Below the pieces are notes generated by a model. That model did no database searches, had not been told where the DNA came from, and worked only from the letters and a program-made list of their open reading frames with translations. From Clostridiaceae bacterium (GTDB lineage: Bacteria > Bacillota > Clostridia > Monoglobales > Firm-18), in NCBI GenBank assembly GCA_012511915.1, contig JAAZFB010000251.1, positions 1 through 15,803 on the forward strand: a stretch of 15,803 bases of DNA, in the 5' to 3' direction. Of the stretch, positions 5,969-13,922 are shown in pieces. The position numbers were made by a program, and so were the translations under genes. Every line of letters starts with the position of its first letter. The first letter of the stretch is position 1.

Positions 5969-7075
5969 TTGAAAATAATTTATCTTGACAACGGCGCAAC
6001 CACAAAACAACACCCTGCTGTTATTTCGGAAATGCTTGAGGTTATTGAGCATAATTACGGAAATCCATCTTCGCTTCATACTTTAGGGGTACAAGCCGAA
6101 CGCATTGTTAAAAAAGCACGACAAAGTGTTGCAAAACCATTAAAGGCAACTGCGGCAGAGGTTTATTTTACTTCGGGAGGTACCGAGAGCAACAACCTTG
6201 CGCTTAGCGGTGCGTATAATGCATTACGCATAAAAGGGGATATCATTACAGTAAAGACCGAGCATAAATCGGTGTTAGAAACGGTTAAAAACTTAGGTAA
6301 TGTTATTTATTTGGATGTTGATAAATCGGGTGTGATTGATACAGAGGCTTTGCAATCGCTGGTAACGGAAAACACCTCTTTAGTCAGCATTTCGCATGTT
6401 AATAATGAAACGGGCGCAATCGCTCCTATTGAGCAGATCAGCGATATAATAAAAAGAAAGAATGCAAAATGCCTGTTTCATGTCGATGCTGTACAGAGTT
6501 ATTGCAAATTAGATTTCCCAAAGAATTCAGCAGACCTTGTTTCGGTTTCGGGGCATAAAATTCATGGGCCGAAGGGGATAGGCGCGTTATATGTTAAAAC
6601 CGGTATACGGCTTAAACCTTTAATATATGGCGGGGGACAGGAAAAAGGCATACGAAGCGGGACGGAAAATACCGCTGCCATTGCCGGGTTAGGTGTTGCC
6701 TCCGCTTTGAAATTCGAATTGGAGCATATAAAATCGCTAAACGCTTTATTGCGCAATAGGCTTAGGGGTGTTATTGTAAACTCCGTTGAGGGGTCACCAT
6801 ATATTTTAAATATATCTGCACCGGGTATTCGCTCTGAAATTCTTTTGCATTCGCTCGAACAAAGGGGAGTTATTGTATCTTCCGGTTCGGCATGCTCTTC
6901 CAACCGTCCCGGGGCAAGCCATGTTTTAACTGCAATGGGTTTGCAGAGGGATATTATCGAAAGCAGCATAAGGATTAGTTTATCAATGCTTAATACCGAG
7001 AAAGAGATCATTGAAGCCACCGACATAATAAATGAAGTGATTCCAAAATTAAAACAACAGCTTAGGAAGAGATAA
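5969..7075 (+). CDS. Cysteine desulfurase (NifS/IscS family), likely sulfur donor to ThiI
   Basis: This 368-residue PLP enzyme removes sulfur from cysteine, leaves alanine and carries a persulfide. It shows the opening YLDNGATT, His99 (TEHK), Asp173 (HVDAVQ), the PLP lysine Lys197 in SGHKIHGPKG (195-203), the active-site Cys309 in SSGSACSS, and Arg335. The TTG start at 5969 has a GGAAGA site 8 nt upstream, and starting there puts YLDNGATT at residues 5-12 as usual. Its stop codon directly abuts the thiI start, as for the B. subtilis NifZ-ThiI pair. I therefore infer that it feeds ThiI for 4-thiouridine in tRNA rather than general Fe-S cluster assembly. That role is by context; the desulfurase call is secure. 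Confidence 0.95.
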   Translation: MKIIYLDNGATTKQHPAVISEMLEVIEHNYGNPSSLHTLGVQAERIVKKARQSVAKPLKATAAEVYFTSGGTESNNLALSGAYNALRIKGDIITVKTEHKSVLETVKNLGNVIYLDVDKSGVIDTEALQSLVTENTSLVSISHVNNETGAIAPIEQISDIIKRKNAKCLFHVDAVQSYCKLDFPKNSADLVSVSGHKIHGPKGIGALYVKTGIRLKPLIYGGGQEKGIRSGTENTAAIAGLGVASALKFELEHIKSLNALLRNRLRGVIVNSVEGSPYILNISAPGIRSEILLHSLEQRGVIVSSGSACSSNRPGASHVLTAMGLQRDIIESSIRISLSMLNTEKEIIEATDIINEVIPKLKQQLRKR

Positions 7076-8236
7076 ATGGATAAAATACTGCTTATAAAAT
7101 ACGGGGAAATAATATTAAAGGGATTAAACCGACCAATATTTGAAGAAAAGCTTATTAACAATTTGCGCATTACAGCCGGTGATAGGGTATTAAAGATATG
7201 GAAGGCGCAAGCTATAATTTATGTCCAGCCAAAGCCGGGTGTTGATGAGGATGAGCTTGCACTTCTTCTTTCTAAAGTATTCGGTGTTGTATCCGTTGCC
7301 GTTGCGCATGTTGTGGCAAAGGAAATGGGGCAGATTGTTCAAATCGCTGCAAAACTTATGTCTGCAACAACCGCAAAAACTTTTAAGGTTGAGGCAAAAA
7401 GGTCGGATAAGCGTTTTGCGCTTAAATCACCGGAAATATGTGCTGTGGCAGGCGAAAATATATTAAATGCTTGTCCGCATTTAACTGTTGATGTTATCAA
7501 CCCCGAAATTGTAGTAACGATAGAAATCCGCGATAGTGCCGCTTATATTTATACCGCAAAAATCACCGGTGTCGGAGGAATGCCAATCGGGACAAACGGG
7601 AAGGCGTTGCTTTTGCTTTCCGGCGGAATAGATAGCCCGGTAGCAGGATATATGATAGCTAAACGTGGTGTACAGCTTTGTGCTGTTCATTTTTTCAGTT
7701 ATCCATATACCAGTGAGCGTGCCAGAGAAAAAGTGCTCGATTTGGCACAAAAGCTGACCGGCTATTGCGGCAGTATTACCGTTTATATAGTTCCTTTTAC
7801 CGATGCTTTACTTGAAATACGCCAAAAATGTCCTGATCAACATTTGACGATAATTATGCGGCGTTTAATGATGTATGTAGCAAATAAAATTGCGGAAAAG
7901 GTAAAAGCTACAGCACTCATAACCGGCGAGAGTATCGGACAGGTAGCCTCCCAGACACTTGAAGCACTTACCGTAACGGACGATGCGGCGGAGTATCCGG
8001 TTTTTCGTCCCCTAATCGGGTTGGACAAGGAAGAAATAGTGCAAATCGCGCGGAAGATAGGCACGTTTGAGACTTCTATATTGCCTTATGAAGACTGCTG
8101 TACCGTGTTTACACCCAAGCATCCTAGTACTAAGCCGCAGTTGGATAAAATAATACAGAGCGAACAGAAGCTTGATGTGGATACAATTATCAGCAATGCT
8201 TTGGACGGCGTTGAAGAAATCGTATTAAAAAGGTGA
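7076..8236 (+). CDS. thiI: tRNA 4-thiouridine synthetase ThiI
   Basis: This 386-residue protein adenylates and thiolates uridine 8 of tRNA, and in some organisms also supplies thiazole sulfur. It has an N-terminal ferredoxin-like and THUMP region (about 1-165), then a PP-loop ATPase with SGGIDSP (182-188). SYPYTSERAREK, the TGES segment and YEDCCTVFTPKHP are further family signatures. It ends soon after, so it lacks the C-terminal rhodanese domain of the E. coli protein, as is usual in Firmicutes. The ATG at 7076 follows the desulfurase stop without a gap, and an AGGAAGAG site lies inside the end of that gene. Tight coupling fits direct persulfide transfer from its neighbour. Confidence 0.96.
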   Translation: MDKILLIKYGEIILKGLNRPIFEEKLINNLRITAGDRVLKIWKAQAIIYVQPKPGVDEDELALLLSKVFGVVSVAVAHVVAKEMGQIVQIAAKLMSATTAKTFKVEAKRSDKRFALKSPEICAVAGENILNACPHLTVDVINPEIVVTIEIRDSAAYIYTAKITGVGGMPIGTNGKALLLLSGGIDSPVAGYMIAKRGVQLCAVHFFSYPYTSERAREKVLDLAQKLTGYCGSITVYIVPFTDALLEIRQKCPDQHLTIIMRRLMMYVANKIAEKVKATALITGESIGQVASQTLEALTVTDDAAEYPVFRPLIGLDKEEIVQIARKIGTFETSILPYEDCCTVFTPKHPSTKPQLDKIIQSEQKLDVDTIISNALDGVEEIVLKR

Positions 8237-8246
8237 TAATTTTAGA

Positions 8247-8723
8247 ATGAATATATCAAAGCTATTAACGGATAACCGGTTAAAAATAACAACTGCCGAA
8301 AGCTGTACCGGCGGTCTAATAGCAAAGATACTGACTGATACATGCGGTGCATCTGCTTATTTTGATATGGGGTTTGTTGTATATTCAAATGAAGCAAAAG
8401 TAAAGCTTCTGGGCGTTGACCAGCAAACACTCAATACATATGGTGCGGTTAGCCTTGAGGTTGCAAAACAAATGGCAATAGGTGCGTTGGACGTTTCCGG
8501 CGCAGATGTGGCAATATCCGTAACCGGAATTGCGGGCCCGTCCGGCGGGAGCCTGCAAAAACCGGTTGGGCTCGTATTTATCGGGGTAAGCGGCTTATAC
8601 GGTACTAAAGCCGAACGCTTTATGTTTCGGGGAACACGTGATGAAATAAGACAAGCTGCTGCACTTGAGGCGTTATTGATGGCAAGCAACTACATTGAAC
8701 TACACTATAATAATGACCATTAG
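8247..8723 (+). CDS. pncC: CinA C-terminal domain protein (PncC-type NMN amidohydrolase)
   Basis: This 158-residue protein is a stand-alone CinA C-terminal domain. Such proteins convert nicotinamide mononucleotide to nicotinate mononucleotide and ammonia in pyridine-nucleotide recycling. Visible signatures are TTAESCTGGLIA (about 15-26), the YSNEAK segment and SVTGIAGPSGGS (about 91-102). The N-terminal MoaB-like domain of full CinA is absent. The ATG at 8247 lies 10 nt after the thiI stop, with an AAGGTGA site overlapping that stop. The following gene is recA, the common cinA-recA order of Firmicutes. The enzymatic activity is assigned by family and not proved by the sequence. Confidence 0.92.
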   Translation: MNISKLLTDNRLKITTAESCTGGLIAKILTDTCGASAYFDMGFVVYSNEAKVKLLGVDQQTLNTYGAVSLEVAKQMAIGALDVSGADVAISVTGIAGPSGGSLQKPVGLVFIGVSGLYGTKAERFMFRGTRDEIRQAAALEALLMASNYIELHYNNDH

Positions 8724-8759
8724 TATTAAACCTAAACTATAGTATTATTGGAGGTAAAA

Positions 8760-9806
8760 ATGGAAGAACAAAGGAAGAAAGCGCTTGATGTCGCATTTGC
8801 GCAGATAGAAAAACAGTTTGGTAAAGGCTCTGTAATGCTGCTTGGTGAACAACCTCAGTTAAATGTCGAATCAATTTCCACCGGTTCATTGTCGCTTGAT
8901 TTGGCGCTTGGCATAGGTGGAGTGCCAAAGGGGAGAATTGTCGAAATATTCGGGCCGGAATCTTCCGGTAAAACCACTGTCGCATTACATATTGTGGCGC
9001 AAGTTCAAAAAGAGGGTGGTATTGCGGCATTTATAGACGCCGAACACGCACTTGACCCTAAATATGCACGTGCACTTGGGGTAAATACCGATGATTTAAT
9101 TGTATCACAGCCGGATACCGGCGAACAGGCTCTTGAAATAACGGAGCATTTGGTACGCAGCGGTGCTATTGATGTAATCGTCGTGGACTCTGTTGCGGCT
9201 CTTGCCCCCAAGGCGGAAATTGAAGGGCTTATGGGAGACCCTCATATGGGCTTGCAGGCGCGTCTTATGTCCCAGGCGCTTAGGAAGCTTAGCGGAATTA
9301 TCAATAAAACAAAAACAGTCGCAATTTTTATTAACCAATTGCGCCAAAAGATAGGTCCGATGGCATATGGTAACAATGAAACAACAACAGGCGGGAGGGC
9401 GCTCAAGTTTTATGCTTCCGTAAGACTTGATGTGCGCAGAATAGAAACACTTAAAAGCGGAACGGATATGATCGGCAACAGAACAAGGGTTAAGGTTGTT
9501 AAAAATAAAGTTGCGCCACCTTTTAAATTTGCGGAATTTGATATAATGTACGGCACCGGTATTTCTAAGGAGGGGGATATTTTAGACCTTGCGGTTAATA
9601 TGAAAATTGTGCAAAAAAGCGGTGCATGGTTTAGTTATAATGAAACACGCTTGGGACAAGGCAGGGATAATTCAAAAATCTTTTTGAAAGAAAACCAAGA
9701 GATATGCGATGAGATAGAAAAACTTGTACTCGATAAGGTGGCAGTGGAAGGTATGCTAGATATTGATGTTGACTCGGATAAATATGACGGGGATATGGAT
9801 GAATAA
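8760..9806 (+). CDS. recA: Recombinase RecA
   Basis: This 348-residue protein forms filaments on single-stranded DNA, drives strand exchange, and triggers LexA cleavage in the SOS response. It has the Walker A loop GPESSGKT (65-72), the DAEHALD segment (93-99), the Walker B strand ending VVDS, FINQLRQKIG (190-199), the TTTGGRALKFYAS loop-2 region and a normal acidic C-terminus. The ATG at 8760 has GGAGG 5 nt upstream. A TTG at 8748 would place that site inside the gene. I see no GAAC-N4-GTTC LexA box in the 36-nt gap before it, although a direct repeat is present there. recX overlaps its end by 8 nt. Confidence 0.98.
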   Translation: MEEQRKKALDVAFAQIEKQFGKGSVMLLGEQPQLNVESISTGSLSLDLALGIGGVPKGRIVEIFGPESSGKTTVALHIVAQVQKEGGIAAFIDAEHALDPKYARALGVNTDDLIVSQPDTGEQALEITEHLVRSGAIDVIVVDSVAALAPKAEIEGLMGDPHMGLQARLMSQALRKLSGIINKTKTVAIFINQLRQKIGPMAYGNNETTTGGRALKFYASVRLDVRRIETLKSGTDMIGNRTRVKVVKNKVAPPFKFAEFDIMYGTGISKEGDILDLAVNMKIVQKSGAWFSYNETRLGQGRDNSKIFLKENQEICDEIEKLVLDKVAVEGMLDIDVDSDKYDGDMDE

Positions 9807-10257
9807 TTCAGACACTATCGATCAGGTGAGAAGCACCGCATTGATTTACATCGCAAAAAGAAGATTAACCGGGTTTGAGTTAAAAGAAAAACTTAAGAAA
9901 AAAGGCTATTCGCAACGACTGTGTGAAGAAACAGTTGCATATTTTACCGACATGGGGTATATTAACGATTTTGATTATGCCGAACGGTTTATTATGGATG
10001 CGGTTTCGCTAAAGCAACATGGGACAATGCGGATTGAAAGGGACTTGGCTTCCAGGGGCATCGAAAAGGATGTCATTTCCAAAGCAATTGAATCTTTGGA
10101 AATTGACAATTTAGAGACGCTTAGACAGCTTGTTGCGGCAAACTGTCGGTCTTTGGATTTGTCAAATATCAAGGACAGAAACCGTCTCTTTGGTTTTCTT
10201 GTTCGTAAAGGCTTTAGGTATGACGAAATAAACGTGGTATTAAGGGAACGGGAATAA
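9799..10257 (+). CDS. recX: RecA regulator RecX
   Basis: This 152-residue helical protein belongs to the RecX family, which binds RecA filaments and limits their activity. It has the repeated three-helix pattern of the family: a first repeat near ALIYIAKRRLTGFELKEKL, then YINDFDYAERFI, RGIEKDVISKAIE and a last repeat ending LVRKGFRYDEINVVLRE. The ATG at 9799 overlaps the recA stop by 8 nt, and a GGGG site lies just upstream, so translation is probably coupled to recA. Reading upstream to 9763 would only extend it into recA. Confidence 0.92.
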   Translation: MNNSDTIDQVRSTALIYIAKRRLTGFELKEKLKKKGYSQRLCEETVAYFTDMGYINDFDYAERFIMDAVSLKQHGTMRIERDLASRGIEKDVISKAIESLEIDNLETLRQLVAANCRSLDLSNIKDRNRLFGFLVRKGFRYDEINVVLRERE

Positions 10258-10283
10258 GTCTGAAAGGAAACGGGGTTAGTGTT

Positions 10284-10814
10284 ATGACTATGGCAAATAA
10301 AATAACAATAATGAGAATAATATTAGTACCGATATTTATGGCTTTCCTTTTATACGGTGCATGGTATATCAGCGCCGCGATTTTTATTGCAGCGGCAGTT
10401 ACGGACGGGGTTGACGGGTATATTGCCCGCAAATATAACCAAATCACAACACTTGGTAAAATTATTGACCCCCTTGCAGATAAATTACTTGTTGCGGCAG
10501 GACTGATAGGGCTTGTTGCAATGCAAAAGCTTACCCCGTGGTTCGCCCTTATTATAATATCACGTGAATTTATTGTTACAAGCCTACGCATTGCGGCAAT
10601 ATCCAGCGGTAAGGTAATACCTGCCGCACCATCGGGGAAAATCAAAACTGTATTGCAGATAATTGCGATAATTGTAACACTTTGCGACAGCCTTTATAAT
10701 TTTGAGTTGTACGGCATTTCACTTTCCGACTTATTTATGACAGCGGCTGTTATCATGACTGTTTATTCGGGAATCGAATACGTTATAATAAATAAAGACT
10801 GGTTAAAAGGATAA
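10284..10814 (+). CDS. pgsA: CDP-diacylglycerol-glycerol-3-phosphate 3-phosphatidyltransferase
   Basis: This 176-residue membrane enzyme makes phosphatidylglycerol phosphate, the committed step to phosphatidylglycerol. The CDP-alcohol transferase signature is complete from Asp41 to Asp66: D-x-x-D-G-x-x-A-R, then G58, Asp62 and Asp66. Several hydrophobic segments are visible (about 12-40, 66-82, 85-98, 118-134 and near 148-168), as expected for the family. The start at 10284 has a GGGG site about 8 nt upstream; the ATG six bases later is an alternative. It lies between recX and plsX, so two membrane-lipid genes are adjacent. PgsA is the usual member in this gene neighbourhood, though related transferases share the signature. 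Confidence 0.93.
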   Translation: MTMANKITIMRIILVPIFMAFLLYGAWYISAAIFIAAAVTDGVDGYIARKYNQITTLGKIIDPLADKLLVAAGLIGLVAMQKLTPWFALIIISREFIVTSLRIAAISSGKVIPAAPSGKIKTVLQIIAIIVTLCDSLYNFELYGISLSDLFMTAAVIMTVYSGIEYVIINKDWLKG

Positions 10815-10819
10815 AAAAT

Positions 10820-11845
10820 ATGATGCTAATAAACGAAAAGCCTAAAACAACAAAAATGAGAATCATAGTGGATGCTATGGGTGGTGATAACGCACCCCAA
10901 ATGACAGTACGGGGCTGTATGCTTGCTGTGGAAAAATACAATTTGGAAATAACGCTTGTAGGCAATTCTGAGCAAATAAAGCAACATTTAACCAATGAGC
11001 GCAATATAAAAATTGTCCATTCAACCCAAGTGGTGTCATACGATGACGAGCCTACAAAGGTAATGCGCACAAAGCCGAAATCGTCTATGCTGGTCGGACT
11101 TAGTATGCTTGCTGCCGGTGAGGGGGATGCCTTTGTTTCTGCCGGCAATACCGGCGCACTTGTAACAGGGACAACCTTAATTGTAAAAAGAATAAAGGGT
11201 ATTCGCAGAATTGCGATTGCACCAATTATACCTGTTAAAGGTGGCGCAGCAATCCTTGTCGATGGCGGTGCTAATGTGGATTGCACGGCGCAAATGCTGT
11301 GCCAATTCGCCATGATGGGTAGCATTTATGCGGAAGCGGTGTTAAATGTCAATAACCCAACGGTTGGGTTATTGAATAATGGTACAGAAGCGCATAAAGG
11401 CAACAAGGCGGCGGTAGAGGCATATGAAATGCTACGCGAATTACTGCCGGTAAACTTTATGGGAAATATTGAGGCGCGGGATATTTTTAGCGGGAAGGCG
11501 AACGTTTTGGTTGCTGATGGCTTTACAGGTAATATATTGTTGAAGGCAATTGAGGGTACTGCACTATATTTCTCTAAAAACTTAAAAGACATGTTAACAA
11601 AAAGTTTTTTGACGAAAATCAGTGCATTAATATTAAAAAATGGAATATCCGACTTTAAAAAGAAGTTTGATTACAATGAACATGGCGGGGCACCTTTATT
11701 AGGGGCAAACGGGGCTGTTATTAAAGCCCACGGTTCTTCCGGAGAGGTTGCGTTTTGCAACGCAATCAGGCAGGCAAAATCTTTTTTTGAAACAGATGCG
11801 GTAAATATTATTACAGATGCGGTTAATAAAGAAGGGGATGTTTAA
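10820..11845 (+). CDS. plsX: Phosphate acyltransferase PlsX
   Basis: This 341-residue enzyme converts acyl-ACP to acyl-phosphate, the acyl donor for PlsY in phospholipid synthesis. Family signatures are RIIVDAMGGDNAP, FVSAGNTGAL, ILVDGGANVDC, GLLNNGTEAHKG, NVLVADGFTGNI and GGAPLLGANG. The ATG at 10820 has an AAAAGG site 9 nt upstream. The core would begin about 13 residues later at MRIIVDAMGGD, but no ribosome site precedes that ATG, so I kept the longer form with a short polar leader. It starts 5 nt after pgsA. I found no sequence resembling the FapR operator that controls plsX in Bacillus. A hairpin spans its stop codon. Confidence 0.96.
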   Translation: MMLINEKPKTTKMRIIVDAMGGDNAPQMTVRGCMLAVEKYNLEITLVGNSEQIKQHLTNERNIKIVHSTQVVSYDDEPTKVMRTKPKSSMLVGLSMLAAGEGDAFVSAGNTGALVTGTTLIVKRIKGIRRIAIAPIIPVKGGAAILVDGGANVDCTAQMLCQFAMMGSIYAEAVLNVNNPTVGLLNNGTEAHKGNKAAVEAYEMLRELLPVNFMGNIEARDIFSGKANVLVADGFTGNILLKAIEGTALYFSKNLKDMLTKSFLTKISALILKNGISDFKKKFDYNEHGGAPLLGANGAVIKAHGSSGEVAFCNAIRQAKSFFETDAVNIITDAVNKEGDV

Positions 11846-11876
11846 TAATTAGCATTTCAAATTATTCGACACATCC
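11836..11876 (+). other. Hairpin spanning the plsX stop codon
   Basis: Two nested arms pair: GGATGT (11836-11841) with ACATCC (11871-11876), and AATAATT (11844-11850) with AATTATT (11860-11866), separated by small internal loops and closed by a 9-nt loop. No T-run follows, so it is not a standard terminator. It could tune read-through, mRNA stability or processing between plsX and yicC. Confidence 0.45.
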
Positions 11877-11897
11877 TAACATCAGATGGAGGAAAAC

Positions 11898-12776
11898 ATG
11901 ATTAAAAGCATGACGGGGTATGGCAGGGCGCAACGGACAATAGATAATTATGATATTACGGCAGAGATTAAAACTGTTAACCATAGGTATTTAGACTTGA
12001 ACTATAAAAGCCAAAGGTTCTATTTATTTTTGGAAGAGGCAATAAAAAAACACCTGACATCCTTTATTTCAAGGGGTAAAGTAGATGTATTTATTTCAAT
12101 ACATAAACAAGTTGACACCAACAAGAACATTGTTATAAATACTGCACTTGCAAAAAGTTATATTGATGCATTAGATGGGCTGTCTATGGAGTTTGGCATT
12201 GAAAACGATATTAAGCTTTCGTCGCTGATACATTTTAATGATATTTTTGACATTGTACAACAGCCCGAAGACCAAGAGCAACTTACTAAAGTTGTATTAT
12301 CGGTGGTCGATGAGGCGTTAACCGATTTAATGCGAATGCGCCGCCGGGAGGGCGAAATACTTGGCGCCGATATGCTTTTGCGAAATAACAGTGTACGCAG
12401 TGAACTTGAAAAAATAGAAGCAATCGAGCCGGAAACAGTAGAGCAATACCGGCAGAAATTGCAACAAAGAATAACGGAGCTTGTCGGTAACAATGGGATA
12501 GATGAAAACAGAATTTTAACAGAAACCGCAATTTTTGCCGATAAAATATCTGTTACCGAAGAGATCACCCGTATGCATAGCCATTTGAATGAATTTGAAA
12601 AAATAATGGGTCTGGGTATGCCAATCGGGCGGAAACTTGATTTTCTGTTGCAAGAAATGAATAGAGAGATTAATACAATCGGTTCTAAATCAAATAATAT
12701 AAGTATCTCTAAGATTGTAGTAAATATTAAAGCAGAGCTTGAAAAAATTAGGGAGCAGCTTCAAAATATAGAATAA
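11898..12776 (+). CDS. yicC: YicC family endoribonuclease
   Basis: This 292-residue protein belongs to the YicC (YloC in Bacillus) family, whose members have been reported to act as endoribonucleases on small RNAs. Signatures are the opening MIKSMTGYGRA, EIKTVNHRYLDLNYK (about 23-37), and the conserved C-terminal block with KLDFLLQEMNREINTIGSKS. The C-terminal half is mostly charged helix. The ATG at 11898 has GGAGG 5 nt upstream; the ATG at 11886 would place that site inside the coding sequence. It heads the yicC-remA-gmk-rpoZ order common in Firmicutes. The family is firm; its RNA targets in this organism are unknown. Confidence 0.94.
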   Translation: MIKSMTGYGRAQRTIDNYDITAEIKTVNHRYLDLNYKSQRFYLFLEEAIKKHLTSFISRGKVDVFISIHKQVDTNKNIVINTALAKSYIDALDGLSMEFGIENDIKLSSLIHFNDIFDIVQQPEDQEQLTKVVLSVVDEALTDLMRMRRREGEILGADMLLRNNSVRSELEKIEAIEPETVEQYRQKLQQRITELVGNNGIDENRILTETAIFADKISVTEEITRMHSHLNEFEKIMGLGMPIGRKLDFLLQEMNREINTIGSKSNNISISKIVVNIKAELEKIREQLQNIE

Positions 12777-12804
12777 GGGGTGTAATCCAATTATCCTACA
12801 CCCC
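12777..12804 (+). other. Perfect 8-bp hairpin between yicC and remA
   Basis: GGGGTGTA (12777-12784) pairs exactly with TACACCCC (12797-12804) around a 12-nt loop, beginning at the base after the yicC stop. Two C residues, six more bases and then the remA ribosome site follow. With no T-run it is not a classical terminator. A role in mRNA stability or in remA translation is possible. Confidence 0.5.
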
Positions 12805-12828
12805 CCAATCGCAAAGGAGGAATACCTA

Positions 12829-13089
12829 TTGAACCTAATAAATGTTGGTTTTGGCAACACAGTCTCGGCAAACAGAATAATTGCAATAGTAAGCCCTGAC
12901 TCATCACCGATCAGAAGAATTATTCAAAAGGCGAAGGATACCGGAATGCTAATTGATGCTTCGTGCGGTAGGCGTACAAGGGCTGTTATAGTAGCAGATA
13001 GCGACCACATTATCTTAAGCGCACTCCAACCTGAAACAATTTCAAATCGCCTTTCGGTAAAGGGAGGGTCAGCGGATAGTGGTGAGTAA
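12829..13089 (+). CDS. remA: RemA/DUF370 family DNA-binding regulator
   Basis: This 86-residue protein matches the DUF370/RemA family. In B. subtilis RemA is a DNA-binding activator of biofilm-matrix and osmoprotection genes. Signatures are NVGFGNTVSANRIIAIVSPDSSPIRR, GMLIDASCGRRTRAVIV and DHIILSALQPETISNRL, covering almost the whole protein. The start is TTG at 12829, with a strong AAAGGAGG site 8 nt upstream. The gene overlaps gmk by 11 nt, the usual order in Firmicutes. Whether it controls matrix genes here cannot be told from the sequence. Confidence 0.93.
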   Translation: MNLINVGFGNTVSANRIIAIVSPDSSPIRRIIQKAKDTGMLIDASCGRRTRAVIVADSDHIILSALQPETISNRLSVKGGSADSGE

Positions 13090-13672
13090 AATAAAAGGTG
13101 TTTTGCTGGTCGTTTCCGGGCCGGCAGGGGTAGGCAAAGGTACTGTTTGTGATATAGCAGCAAAAAGCGGCCCCGATATTCACCTCTCGATATCGGCAAC
13201 GTCAAGGGCTCCGCGTAAGAATGAGGTTGAAGGGGTACACTATTTTTTCAAAACGAAAAGCCAATTTGAAAAAATGATTGCAAATGACGAATTACTTGAA
13301 TACAACGAATTTGTTAACGGCAGCTATTACGGTACACCCATCAAGGAATGCATGCGGCATTTGGCGAAAGGTGAAAGCGTGATTTTGGAAATTGACATTG
13401 AGGGGGGTATGCAGGTAAAGGCAAAATACCCTGATACCGTTATGGTTTTTGTTGTTCCGCCCTCTTATTGTGAGTTGGAAAAACGGTTGCGTGGTCGTGG
13501 CTCCGAAACAGAGCAAGATATAGTATCCCGACTGTTGCATGCCAAAAAGGAACTTGAATATGCAAAGGAATATGATTATATAATTGTTAACGATGTACCC
13601 GAGACGGCGGCTGCAAAGCTGCTTGCGATAATCCAGGCGGAAAAACTTCGCGCGTCAAGAGTATTAAAATAA
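13079..13672 (+). CDS. gmk: Guanylate kinase
   Basis: This 197-residue enzyme phosphorylates GMP to GDP with ATP in purine nucleotide synthesis. The P-loop is GPAGVGKG (14-21). GMP-binding segments follow at SATSRAPRKNEVEGVHYFF (about 38-56) and EYNEFVNGSYYGTP (about 74-87), then EIDIEGGMQVK and the lid arginines in LRGRGSETEQDI. The length is normal. The GTG at 13079 is preceded by a GGGAGGG site at about 10 nt; a second in-frame GTG lies three bases later. It overlaps remA by 11 nt, and rpoZ follows after 27 nt. Confidence 0.97.
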   Translation: MVSKIKGVLLVVSGPAGVGKGTVCDIAAKSGPDIHLSISATSRAPRKNEVEGVHYFFKTKSQFEKMIANDELLEYNEFVNGSYYGTPIKECMRHLAKGESVILEIDIEGGMQVKAKYPDTVMVFVVPPSYCELEKRLRGRGSETEQDIVSRLLHAKKELEYAKEYDYIIVNDVPETAAAKLLAIIQAEKLRASRVLK

Positions 13673-13699
13673 TACTATTATAAAGGAGGCCGGAAGAAA

Positions 13700-13921
13700 A
13701 TGATATATCCACCTATTGCGGAACTTATGAAAAAAGCGGACAGTCGATATTCTCTTGTAATTGCAACTGCCAAACGCGCGCGTGAACTTGTGGAGAATGC
13801 TGATGCCCTTGCTACAAGCGACATTGATAAGCAAGTATCCACTGCGATAAAAGAGATATACGACGACAAAATAACAATTGTCTGCCCACAAGCTAAAAAG
13901 CAAACAGAGGGGGAAGAGTAA
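13700..13921 (+). CDS. rpoZ: RNA polymerase omega subunit
   Basis: This 73-residue protein is the omega subunit, which helps assemble and stabilise RNA polymerase. It has the short N-terminal YPPIAELMKKADSRYSLVIATAKRARELVE segment (3-32) typical of the family, then a charged linker and the KQVSTAIKEIYDDKI helix (44-58). A GGAGG site lies 11 nt before the ATG at 13700. It sits between gmk and coaBC as in most Firmicutes. The small size makes it easy to miss, but the motif and context agree. Confidence 0.93.
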   Translation: MIYPPIAELMKKADSRYSLVIATAKRARELVENADALATSDIDKQVSTAIKEIYDDKITIVCPQAKKQTEGEE

Positions 13922-13922
13922 G

